DNA of 64,000 nt from Lates calcarifer (lineage: Eukaryota; Chordata; Actinopteri; Centropomidae). How positions within the stretch are numbered: the stretch's first letter is position 1; every line of letters starts with the position of its first letter. Shown one piece after another: positions 52,601 through 62,499 of the stretch. Position numbers and translations under genes: made by a program. Below the pieces are notes generated by a model. The model made no database searches. It saw only the letters and a program-made list of their open reading frames with translations, and was not told where the DNA came from. Location of the stretch: contig NC_066838.1 in the NCBI RefSeq assembly GCF_001640805.2, forward strand, positions 1,055,530-1,119,529. The letters run 5' to 3'.

Positions 52601-53572
52601 GGAAGGTTTCATTCAGTAATTTTACTAAATGTTAAATGTTGGAAAAACAAAAATATGACAGACTATGCAGCATCAGTAGAGTTATATTAAACTGTATTAG
52701 AGGACCCAACACAATTACAAAACAGAGAAAATAGCAGAACTGGACTGTGACAGACAAAAAGAGGGAATGTCCTGACATGAAGTTAGATGCTAAATAATGT
52801 TTTTTTTTTTTTTTTTTTAAGGCAAAGCAGCCCATGACTAACATGAGAGACAAGTATGTGACTGTCAGGTGCAACAGAACATGATACTGTATGGATGATG
52901 GTTTAGGAGATATGATGTAAAACCTATGGTGGACAGTAAAATGGCTGTCATGGCTGCTATGAGGTGTTTTTCTGATGGATTTTTGGAGTTTTGGATTCAC
53001 AAAATTGTACAAGTGCACCAAGTATTATGCTTTTATGAAAAAGTGAACATTTCACCTCAATTCTGGCACATATCATCTGGACTATATGATATTAACATTG
53101 TTAGAAAAACAAACTACTCAACAGTTTATAAAATTTGAAATAGAATTGCTGTAGTTCTACAGTGATAATCTAGACCATTAAATGCTGCTAACATTAATAA
53201 TAATTAAATCATTTTTGAATAACAGCAATCCAGTAAAATTACACATAATAATGTGTAACTTTTAAAGGAACATTCTATGTAATGAGTGGCTGAGCACCCT
53301 GAGAATTTGAACACTTCTTCCACCACCGCCTTCGACTGAGGAAAATACATCATGTATCTGTGTTTAGGAAGTGGTTAAGTTTGTTCCACCATAGTTGAAT
53401 GATGTCATTTGTTACATACCTGACTTCCTGATACAGGGGGTGATACCACATCCCTGGTCTGAGAAAGAACAGGAGGAGGGGTCCGTGACTCCTCCAGCTG
53501 TTTGATCTTGACATGTTGTGGTTGAGCTTGGTGCTGTCCACATCTCACACTCTCACTGGATGTTTCTGGCAT
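44939..53572 (-). CDS. foxp3: foxp3, forkhead box P3, complete, eleven coding exons
   Basis: FOXP3 is the nuclear transcription factor that specifies regulatory T cells. Coding exons: 53420-53572, 52279-52369, 51810-51984, 50315-50407, 48972-49059, 48441-48515, 48201-48354, 46799-46875, 46189-46290, 45474-45595 and 44939-44996, total 1188 bases, 395 residues. All sites are GT-AG and phases close. The start [10 protein letters not shown] follows an acceptor by two bases, so there is a non-coding upstream exon. Residues 154-177 are the C2H2 finger (C154, C159, H172, H177). Residues 186-217 form the leucine zipper with heptad V194, L201, L208, L215. Residues about 288-376 are the forkhead: [58 protein letters not shown]. 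The KGAVWTVDE pattern with a short N-terminus and 395-residue length favours FOXP3 over the longer, Gln-rich FOXP1/2/4. A 19-residue C-terminal tail ([19 protein letters not shown]) follows the forkhead. Introns carry several transposons. Confidence 0.94.
46464..46654. mobile_element. hAT-type MITE in foxp3 intron 8 with exact 8-bp target duplication
   Basis: The 191-base element is bounded by inverted ends CAATGTTCCCTCTAA and TTAGGGGGAACATTG (14 of 15 matching) and flanked on both sides by GTCTTAAC (46456-46463 and 46655-46662). An 8-bp duplication with CA...TG ends is the hAT signature. The interior is GC-rich (GCGCGCCTGCGCAATCGCGC), unlike the host intron. No coding. Confidence 0.85.
47340..47870 (+). 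mobile_element. Tc1-like deletion derivative in foxp3 intron 7
   Basis: It starts near AGCCATAACATCATGACCAC and runs through AACACAATGTTCTGCTGAGG, then the 3' half of a Tc1-like transposase gene (CCCCAGATCCCAATCTGACC, CATGGAGGCCCCATCC) to GTCCCACAGGTACTTAATAA. The frame is broken and the N-terminal half of the transposase is deleted, with the same join as in the copy at 131-657. It is antisense to foxp3. Confidence 0.75.
49614..49700. repeat. (ACT)n(AAT)n microsatellite in foxp3 intron 4
   Basis: About 12 ACT units then about 11 AAT units and a short GAA run. The serine/isoleucine-rich frame here comes from the repeat. Confidence 0.95.
51290..51690 (-). mobile_element. LINE remnant in foxp3 intron 3, same strand as the gene
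   Basis: The minus strand at about 51575-51635 reads [18 protein letters not shown], matching the HPVHMCFVDLEKAFDRVP catalytic block of a common teleost LINE reverse transcriptase. After a large internal deletion, the minus strand at about 51290-51410 carries the 3' end of the same element (GGTGGATTGGTGCC, CAGTTGAGGTGCCTCCTAGA, GAGGTTTTCCAGGCATGTCC). Confidence 0.75.
52800..52819. repeat. Poly(T) run in foxp3 intron 1
   Basis: About 20 T residues, equivalent to poly(A) on the gene's strand. Confidence 0.85.
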
Positions 53573-54459
53573 CTCTGCAGTGACAGGAGAGGCATTGCTT
53601 TGCTATATTTCTGGAGGAAAAAACACACTTCTATTCCACAGGAACACAAGCAACATTCACTGCTTTAAAGATTTATGATCAGCTTCTAGGATAACAAGTA
53701 TTTAAAAACATTCCCACATTTATGTCAGATTGTTCATGGTCTAACAGTCTGAACAACCTGCTGTTAACACTCAAACAACGCTGTTACTGTCACAGTAAGA
53801 ACTGAAGCTGTTATGTCTATAGAAGTCAGTTGGGAAGGAGTAGTCAGCAACCTGTTAGCAGCAGGCTAAGAGCAGGCTAACAGCTGTGTTTTGGTATTGA
53901 CATGTCTACAAATACTACTATTCAGTCCTGCATATCAATATTGTTAATTACATTTGTCCTTGTCCCCTCCCTTAACACTCTATACAGTTCTATACAGTTA
54001 CAGTATACAGATACGGTTAGTGATGTTATGTTGTTTCAAGTAATGCTGGCAGGCATTAGCTGCTATCAGTAAGCTCCATATCCAAATATTCATTAATTAG
54101 CATATACAAATTATTACGTGATAGACACTTATTAAGAGAGAGTCTAAATGAGGTAAATCAAGAGCACAAATCAGTAATTTATGAACACTATTCAAGAGCA
54201 CAAATCTTGCTAGTTTTCTCAATGCATGTATTTCTTCTCAATGGCAATTTTGTTTTAAGTGTTTGTTTTCTCAGTACATGGAAGCTGTAGCCTTCCAGAC
54301 ATGATAAGTGAGTTAGAACACTATATCAGAGCATCCAGCAGTCACTGCAGCCATGTATTACAGTCTTCAAAACATTAAATGTGAAGGCTTTTTTGGTACC
54401 AAACCTTCTGCCAGAAAGGCTGTGGTTGTTCACACAGCAGGTGCACTGACACACAACCG
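53573..54459. other. foxp3 5' flank or 5' intron: no exon assigned
   Basis: The pyrimidine-rich acceptor TCTCCTGTCACTGCAG ending at 53575 shows that the foxp3 leader is spliced to something further right. Up to 54459 no convincing donor-bounded leader exon or TATA box was seen. Confidence 0.45.
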
Positions 54460-54461
54460 CA

Positions 54462-54469
54462 CACACACA

Positions 54470-54522
<53 letters not shown>
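54462..54522. repeat. (AC)n microsatellite
   Basis: About 30 AC units with two interruptions. The cysteine/valine- and histidine/threonine-rich frames on both strands are artefacts of it. Confidence 0.95.
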
Positions 54523-54525
<3 letters not shown>

Positions 54526-54634
54526 TGCTCTACTTTTGTGCGGCACAGTGGTATGTGTCACCTGCAACCACTGGGACTTGTTTGTCTAAGATGCCTGGAT
54601 TGTATCAGATGCTCTTTCCTGTAGTAGTACTTCA

Positions 54635-54777
54635 CTATGTGACACCCAGCTTTATCAGTTGCACAAAGCTGTCGAACTCTTCATTCTTAAAGTGATGTTT
54701 TATCTTTTGGCCATCAGGCAGTTTCACACTTTGTACATTTAAAAATTTGTAATCCTTCTTCACAAAGAACAAAGATT
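54635..54777 (-). pseudogene. Unassigned coding-like terminal exon or gene fragment
   Basis: The minus-strand frame reads SLFFVKKDYKFLNVQSVKL then PDGQKIKHHFKNEEFD and SFVQLIKLGVT before a TAG, 46 residues. Composition and rhythm (alternating charged and hydrophobic, no low-complexity bias) look like real protein in a region otherwise dense in stops. A weak acceptor (AGCTGACCAG) precedes it; in-frame stops lie just upstream. It may be the last exon of an unrecognised gene upstream of foxp3, or a decayed fragment. I do not recognise the family. Confidence 0.3.
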
Positions 54778-54926
54778 CTGGTCAGCTTGAGTTCATGTCA
54801 GCTGCAGCAAAAAAACATCAAAACATTTCTAGAAACTTGTCATATAACTTTTTCAGTGTAAATCATTCCTGTCCATGGTAAAAACTGTTTGGTAAAATTT
54901 CTGTTTTTGTCAGTGAAGGCTGGTAG

Positions 54927-54931
<5 letters not shown>

Positions 54932-54991
<60 letters not shown>
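54932..54991. repeat. (AT)n microsatellite
   Basis: About 30 AT units, perfect. Confidence 0.95.
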
Positions 54992-54996
<5 letters not shown>

Positions 54997-55087
54997 GTTT
55001 CTGGTTAAACATAAAGGATCATACTCTTTAATAAAAAGGTCTGACTCCATAGGAGTCCCATCCATACTGTTGTTAGACACTTAGAAT

Positions 55088-55356
55088 AACAATCAGGGCT
55101 CTCAAGGAAAGTTTTAATCGAAAGCAACTGGACTTAGTTGTAGTCTAGAAGACGTTTCACCTCTCATCCAAGAGGCTTCATCAGTTCGTGTTTGCAGCTG
55201 ACCAGGCTGGGACTGGTCCAACTGGACTGGCTTGGATGAGAGGTGAAACGTCTTCTAGACTACAACTAAGTCCAGTTGCTTTCGATTAAAACTTTCCTTG
55301 AGATAACTATGACCTGGATGAATGAGAATATTCACAGGCTTACAACAATCAGGGCT
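55088..55356. mobile_element. Penelope-like terminal hairpin with 13-bp flanking repeats
   Basis: Arms 55101-55172 and 55231-55302 are perfect 72-base inverted repeats around a 58-base loop. The arms include CAACTGGACTTAGTTGTAGT and ACGTTTCACCTCTCATCC, the sequence family found at both ends of the Penelope-like remnant at 6200-6735. The unit continues with ATAACTATGACCTGGATGAA. The 13-mer AACAATCAGGGCT occurs on both sides (55088-55100 and 55344-55356), as expected of a target duplication. Confidence 0.7.
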
Positions 55357-56690
55357 GTCAGTGGCAAAACAAGCATCTTAGTGGATGTACTTTGACATGG
55401 ACAGTTGCCCAGTCTGATTAGACTGAAACAGCTGTTTATGGTGTTCTGGTACATTGCTTTTGCTTAATACTGCACTGATTCGTAGGGTTTTTGTCCCTAT
55501 CAACCATTCACACACCAAATCATGGGGAAATAAGGCCCAGCTTGAAAGACACCAGACTTATCACGTATCCTTTACTTTTGCTGTATCAAACCAACCAGGA
55601 TCTTCCGTCATCCTTAACTAAATGCATATTTCTTGGAGAGGGTTGAATACACAGACACAAGACTGAGCTCCAACTGAACATCTCACTTGCAGAATGAGAG
55701 CAATAAACATTTCTAAGCAAATTAAGAGAGTGAAGTAATGAAAGAAATATATACATGGTTTTTCAAGGAGATACTGCAAGTCCTTAGCTTTGCTCCCCGG
55801 TTCTGCACCTTTTACTAGTTGTTCAATCAGCTAAGTTCATTCAGTCATTTTCACTTTCTATGACATGACAGTCTGACTATGCCGCACCGTGGATAGTTTC
55901 GAATTTCCAAGACATGATATCTTGTTCAAGGTCTTTGGCTTCATCTTTTCCTGTGTTTCAAAAGCATCCAGCTATGATGCTTAATCTCAGAGACTCCTAT
56001 GAAAGCTTATGACATATCTCTATCATCATGTAAATAAGGTGGCGTGTCAAGTGTTAGTGTGGGGCCCTTTCTTTCAGCTATCTCACCGTCACATCAAAGA
56101 TTTCTTTAAAGCTGTAGGGAAGCATGCATCTAGACAATAAACCATACAGCCAATACCATATGTGTTCTGCAAATGCACACCCACAGAAACAGGAATTCAG
56201 TAGAAAGTGAGAGCATTCAACATTTGTGGCTTCTCACTGTCATCTCTCATTCTGGCTTTCCTTCTTGACTTTGTCTCCCCTATAGACAAAGCCCATCAAA
56301 GTCTTTGTGTCTGTTTTGAGTTCAAGTGAAGAGAGCTTTAGTCACAATACTGCACACTCAGTCTGATTTGATGTGATGATTGATATTTGGTTAGTATCTC
56401 TGTGAGTCAACATTTGTTGGTCACAAATGAGTCTGAAGAAGTATTTCCTCTTTGGATATTGCAATCAGCCACATTACAGTGTGGAAAGTTGCAGATGCCT
56501 CATACTGGTACTACTATCATGTGTGGGTTTATTATTTACATACTCCCATATCTCACACTTCCCAATTGATACTTTGAAAGAACTGTGTAGGAGATTCTTG
56601 CTTTCAGGTATTCGATCTAAAATTACCCAACCAAGTGTTCAAGGGTTAATTATTCAAGTAGAAATAGACAATGTTGGCATGTTAGCTGTT

Positions 56691-56725
<35 letters not shown>

Positions 56726-57650
56726 ATATATATATATAGTGTGTGTGTATATGTGTAACTATGCGATACTGAAATGGTTCACTTTTTATCTTATTTCTGA
56801 ACCTTTTGTTTTATCAGATTGTTTTAAAGGATGTACTTTTATTATGGAGGCCAGGAAGCAGGCCTGCAGGCTGGTAAGAAAGTGTGTGCCTGTGCTTGAT
56901 CTGTGGGCAGATGTGCGTGCCAAGTACCAAGTTTAAATTTGGCTAATCTGAATTTGTACTTTGCTTTTGTGACTTTTTAAAAAACCTTTTATATGTCATG
57001 TTAATGTCTGTGAAACACACAGAAGAAATGAAAAAAGCAAACAGTTTGTGTGTCTTGTGTGTTAAAAAAGCACAAAGCCTGATACAGTGTGTTGTAATGT
57101 ATAAATACACTGGGATGTTGTCAGTAAACCAAACCAAAAACTGATTCAGACCAATACAGCCTACAATTTACACTTTAATTTCACTGTATGAATCAGGTGG
57201 CAAAAAATACCGAGTGCTTCTGATACTTCGATGTAAGTACAGTGGAATAAAAAAGAAATTATTCAGAACAAGGGAGTAACTGTTGGGTGTTGTGTCAAGA
57301 AATAGATTCAACTCTTACATATTTTTGTACTCACTAGGGTCCTGGAAAAAAAAAAAAAAACAGAATTTTTGAGAAAAAAGCTGTTAACAACCTTGTTCAT
57401 ATTGTGTAATTTATGAGTAAAAAGTGGAGAAGAGCCAACACAGCATAATCCATAATCCAACATAGCTAATCTTAAATGTTCAATTATGAACCTAATAATT
57501 ATCATTCTAATTCTTTTGATTACACAGTGAGAATAAGATATGAGGGCTGTATTATAATGTATCACTGTTTCCCAGTTCTGTACCCTGTAAGTACTCAGTA
57601 TTAACAAAAATACTTATATACTTCTATTTATTTCATACTTTATTTATACA
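55357..57650. other. Upstream of foxp3: no supportable gene
   Basis: AT-rich DNA with a (GT)n run at 56692-56720 followed by a short (AT)n. Open frames around 56390-56940 on the plus strand have no splice context or recognisable domain. A (T)15-CCAG acceptor on the minus strand at 57345 leads into only eight codons and a stop. Confidence 0.4.
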
Positions 57651-58065
57651 ACAACATTATACTGTGAATCACAGGCTATATTGAAAAGTGCTGACACGGT
57701 AATAAAAATAAAACATTGTGTCACTTAAACTGTCTGTTACGTTATGCCATCTGCACGTCTTTAGCAGGATTGTAATCCCATATAATAATAATTTAATGAT
57801 CTCCTTATTTTGTGGCAACAAGTTTCTGTACATCATGTCTATCAGAGAAGTTTCATCATCCCGCTCAACCATCAGACAAGGAGGCGTCACAGCAGATGAA
57901 AAGATTTCAAATGACAGGAGGAAAAGGAAGTAGGTACAGACTGTTATTGTCTTCACACCTTTAGTGTTCTCTCAAGATAGATCTGATATCCCCATGAGAG
58001 CATTAGATCATTACTATGGGGCAGTCATACCTTTAGAGAAACATGAACACCACGTCAACATCATT
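57651..58065 (-). other. Weak candidate for a two-exon secreted-protein start
   Basis: Minus strand: ATG near 58064 gives MMLTWCSCFSK and a GTATGA donor at 58031/58030. After a 90-base intron, an AACAG acceptor at 57941 joins in phase to VCTYFLFLLSFEIFSSAVT, a strong signal-peptide core, then PPCLMVERDDETSLIDMMYR. The acceptor has almost no pyrimidine tract and no good exon-2 donor follows, so this may be chance. No family assigned. Confidence 0.15.
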
Positions 58066-58989
58066 TCTAGAGAAAATATGATCAGCAAGTTCTGATCTTG
58101 AGGTAATGGAGCTAAAAACTCCACAACCACAGCCAGAGCTGTATCAGCTGCTCTAGCATTTATCAACTTCATGCTGACTGGACTGTATCTTAAAAGAAAA
58201 ACCTCTTCACTGGTTTCTCCCTTGACTGTTTTTATAAAATTAATCTGTAATGCTTCAATTCAGGAGTTTAACAAAAAAGAAAGGAAACCTTGACATTCAC
58301 TCACTAGCTTTCTCACATAAAGAGAGAGGATGGTGATTACATAAACCTAGAACCTTGAAATATTTTTCTCAAACTGCTCTTTTGAGCTTTACCACTGTAT
58401 TGTATTTTTGGTGTTTGTGCATTTCCTGCTTTGCTTATGGTACTCACATGACCTTCAATAACCCCAGTGAAAATCAAGGATTCAAACAAAATTGGACAGA
58501 GCATGAAATATATGTATTTGATTGACCGATGGAACACCTTGCCAGGTGACACCATGTTTCATTGCAGAAAAAAATGGGCCAGGTTCAAGTTTGGCTTTGT
58601 TTCATTGGAGCCCTCAGTACAAACAGTACAACTCCTCGTACAAACTAGTTTGCTTCAAGCATACCCCACCCTGGTATTATATCTATAATCACACCTGGGT
58701 CCTAAACTCAACCCCAGACATATCTTGAAACTGAGCTTGCATCATTTTCTACTGAGGAGGAATGGATATCCCTTTGTCTTCTACTGCATAGCTGATTTCT
58801 ACAGTCACACTTTTAAGAGAGATAAGGTAATATTTTGGTAATATTTTTTGGATAATATTGTACTACAATGATCGGTACTGCTTAATGGTAATAGCAGGAT
58901 TTACTGGATTTCTCTGCCTTAATCTATCAGGTATTCCATTCACTGGATTAGCTAAAACTGACATTCTTGTCTGACCTGTAAATAACAAA

Positions 58990-59250
58990 TACCAGACACG
59001 ACTCAAGAGTCTACAGCTCTAGCATGTTAGCATGCTAGCATTTACAAATTAGTACACAACAGGAAGTACAACTGAGGCTGATGGCAATGTCATTAGTTTT
59101 GCAGGTATTTGGCCATAAACCAAAAATACTGGACAAACTGAAATTTGGCTGGATGATGGCCCTAGATGAAAAGTCAGAGGTTCACCAAAACAATTACAAT
59201 TCACCCTGAGGAAAATCACACTTGATAGCAATCCATCCACTTACTGTTAA
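58990..59250 (+). repeat. Common teleost interspersed repeat
   Basis: The block TGATGGCAATGTCATTAGTTT followed by GCAGGTATTTGGCCATAAACC and GGATGATGGCCCTAGATGAAA is a familiar dispersed repeat of fish genomes, preceded by AGCATGTTAGCATGCTAGCA. Non-coding. Confidence 0.5.
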
Positions 59251-59574
59251 TTGTTGTGGACCAGTATACTGACAATGGAGCTGTATGTGCGCTAGTGTAG
59301 CTAATTTATGTATTTATCTTTTTAACTATCATTGGAGCTATGCAAAACATATGAATGTGGCATCACACACGTGTGAGCACATACACACAGTGTTAATTTC
59401 TTATGTGTGAAATGCTTTAGATTTGCATAGGGTATTCAGTTTAGATGCTCTAAATTTGTCCTTTTTTATCTAGCTAACATACAAGTTGTGGTTTCAACCA
59501 AGAGGAATGAATCAAAAAAAAAAAAAGAAAAGAGAAAAAAACGAGTATTTTCTAAAAAGTTTTTCAGTTATTGT

Positions 59575-59790
59575 TTAGGAAATGCTTTGTGTTGTGTTTG
59601 GGTGTTTTACCAATGTACCAGAGCTAGACAGGTGAATGTTTGGACTGCTCTTTTCCTCTACAGCCTCATTTCCTGATTCCTGCTGAGAAGATGGCAGCAC
59701 TTTAACCTCCTGACGACTTACATAGTGTACAGAAGAGTAGCGTTTCCTACACCTGGCTGTTGTTCTTATGAACACCTTTAACATCTTGAG
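59575..59790 (-). other. Exon-like segment resembling a short cytoplasmic tail
   Basis: After acceptor GCATTGTTGTAG the minus strand is open for 71 codons to a TAA: LKMLKVFIRTTARCRKRYSS, then VHYVSRQEVKVLPSSQQESG and an acidic, Ser-rich end. The basic start and tyrosine pair (YSSVHY) resemble a receptor tail after a membrane exon, but no membrane exon was found upstream. The plus strand here also has an open frame, so coding status is uncertain. Confidence 0.15.
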
Positions 59791-60217
59791 CTACAACAAT
59801 GCATACAAACTCCACAATAACATGTCACTGAGGCCGAACAAAGTGAACACTACAATCATCTTTATCTACATGACTGATGTCCTGGACACATCGAGATCAA
59901 AGCCGTATTTTAGTAAATGGTGATGGGGACATATGAGTCATCTTTATAAAAGGAAGCTGTGTGTGTGTGTGTGTGCTCACGCGTGTGTGCGTGCATGTGT
60001 GCATGTGTGCATTCGGTATGGAAAGTGCGCTTAATCTGACATTTTCCTTTAACTGTAGAATACCAAGATGCTTGTTAAAATTAAAATTGATTAAAATTGA
60101 TTTTCTGTTGAAGTGGAACACACTAAGAATCTAATGTACTGTAATGAGGTGTACATGTAGAGAAGTAAAACTATTCCCTCTGATATTACATCAGCCTTCC
60201 ATCGCTACTGTTGACTG

Positions 60218-60270
60218 TGTGTGTACGTGTGTGTGTGTGTGTGTGTCTGACAAACACACACACACACATA
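60218..60270. repeat. (GT)n/(AC)n imperfect microsatellite pair
   Basis: A short GT run followed by a short AC run, together able to form a small hairpin. A related GT/GC run lies at 59958-60010. Confidence 0.8.
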
Positions 60271-61815
60271 CATACAGATAAACATACATATATATGTCAA
60301 TATATTATGGCTGCATGATTTGTGTACTTTTGTTATATTAAAATGTTGACTTCTGAAGAGTTTAAAGTAGTAATATATGTACTGCAGCTATCACAAGGAC
60401 AGCATGTTTTTATCATTTCACCATGTACAGCAGTAAGTGAAAGAGAGTAAAGTCAATAAGGAGTGTTCATAAATATGTAAGACTTTATCTTTATCTTTAA
60501 TATGTAGGTTAAGGCTGACACTGGACATAAAAAGAAGAATCATTAAAAGTCCATCTACTGTCCTTGTTTTCCAGTGCTTCCAAATATTTCTGGCTTGTGA
60601 CTCTTAAAACAAAGCTGGCCAACCTGCAGCCACTCATCACCACCTGGGACCAGTTCAACCAAAGAAAGTTTTTAGACACCTAAGATTCATAATTATCCAG
60701 TGATTCATGAGAAACAAGAAAAATGAGAGGCAGGTCAGAAAAAATACACCTTATAGAAATTAAGATGTTTATCTTGCAAATCCCTCTGGGGAGGCTGACC
60801 CCCAAGCTGAGAACTCATCCGTCATCAGTTTTTTACATCCTCCAAATCTGAGACGTCAGAGACAAACTGGACTTATTGTTTTAAAACCATGCTGATGCTG
60901 GTATGCTGTGTACTCCTTACCAACAGTCAGAGGTGATGTTGTTGATTTAAAAATGCATTGTATGTTTTTAAATAAAAATATTAAATATAATCATATTCTA
61001 TTACATCAAATGTGATATTGTTTGATCTTCACAGAATTCACTGTGGCAGATGAGTATGTTTTGAATGAAACCCACACAGAATAAATTAGCTGTTGGTGAG
61101 TGTTCTCATATAATCTGACAAAGTCACATCCTTCCACTGTTTCCGGCATTCACTGCAATGTGACATACAGCTGAAGAACAAATGTGACCATAACATCTTT
61201 CTGGATGGTTTACATTTATTCCAGGAGTCTCAAAAGATATTTTGCAGACCAATTAAAAAAAAATGTTAATTTGATTTCACTGTAATGAGCATACAGATCA
61301 ACTTTATTTTGTCAGTTCATTTGAGAAGAGCTTTACGTTATACTTTTGGGGAAATTTGTGAAAGAAACTCGTCAAAATGTTCAAAATCTCTGCTGCTGAT
61401 ATTTTAAACTTCATTTTTAAAAAAAGCTTCACAGTGTGTGAAAGTATTCAGCTAGAGCTATTAAAGCACAGGAATGTGGTTTAAGATCATACTGTAATCC
61501 GAAATATAATCAAAAGCAGAGTTTTGGTTCCTTTAAAAAAACAAAGCCTGTTGTGTTTTTTACTCTATGAGCTTTTGTGCATGACACCACTATTGTGTGT
61601 TTTGCTAACACAGTCATGACTTGAGATATTTGGACATATATCAACTGTACGCAGACCACACTGACAATGTACAACCTCACTAACCGTGTGCTGCTCGCAC
61701 TACACAAAATGCTGTAATCCTACACATATTCTAAGGTGTTTCATTTGGCCTGAGCAAATCACTGTTATGATCCCAGCTAGGTGATTTGAAGTTTTGATGT
61801 AGAACAGTAAGTTTA
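60271..61815. other. No gene seen
   Basis: Two plus-strand acceptor-preceded frames are visible (after TTGTTTTCCAG at 60574, 36 codons; after GATCTTCACAG at 61034, about 15 codons ending in a stop). Neither has a partner exon or a recognisable family. Confidence 0.35.
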
Positions 61816-62253
61816 GTGCTTACCGTATCACCTGCATGAAGAACCTCTTGCTTGCCTCTGTCTTCCTTTTCTCAGGTTCGTTGAGAGAAATACTTTAAAA
61901 TTCAGATTCAGAGGGGGAGTTATTCCACAGGAAATATGGTTTTTGAGAAAAAGTCTGACAGATCTCAGTCTGAAGAAGACTACATAATTGGGTTATTTGG
62001 GTGGAGAACATAAGAAAAAGAAAAAAGTAACCAAAAAAAAAAAAAAATCAAATCAAAAGAAAGAGTTGGTGTACCTCATAATAAAATCTAAACCTCACCA
62101 TATATCATGTGCATTTTGAAAAGTTTTGCATTTATATTCAGTTCAGTTCTTTGAAAAATGATTTAAATCTAAAATTTTCATCATCTTACTGCTTTTAAAA
62201 AAGTTCATAATTCTTTCTCTAGTACTAATGCTAGAATAAAGGTATACACTCAC

Positions 62254-62316
62254 CTGACGGCAGTCTCAGAGGAAGAGGGCACTTAACAGCTGCAAGATAT
62301 CCACTCAGTATTTATA
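62254..62316 (-). promoter_or_regulatory. TATA box plus short donor-bounded leader: candidate distal promoter
   Basis: On the minus strand TATAAATA (62316-62309) is followed about 55 bases later by a consensus donor CGTCAG|GTGAGT at 62254. The roughly 30-base stretch after the expected start contains no ATG, as in a non-coding first exon. A second minus-strand donor-bounded segment, ending CGTAAGC-style at 61824, could be the next leader exon. It could serve foxp3, whose coding exon 1 needs an upstream non-coding exon, or an unidentified gene. Confidence 0.25.
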
Positions 62317-62401
62317 TGCAGAGCAGGAGACGGAGCAAAGCTAAAGCCCATGTCCTCAGCAAATCAAAACATAACAAGAAACTTACTCTTTCCAAACATA
62401 C

Positions 62402-62499
62402 CTCTCAAGCTGAAAAAATATGTTTGTTGGAAAGTAAGCTATTCTACACCCGAGCAAAGAGAACAAACAAGCCGTCTTTGAGCAAGAGTTCATATAGAC
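62402..62499 (-). other. Exon-like segment with two strong splice sites
   Basis: Minus strand: a long pyrimidine tract and TTTTTCCAG precede 62499, and GAGAG|GTATGT ends it at 62402, 98 bases. The frame from an internal ATG reads MNSCSKTACLFSLLGCRIAY. No partner exon was joined. It lies upstream of the TATA box at 62309-62316 and so competes with reading that as a promoter. Confidence 0.2.
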
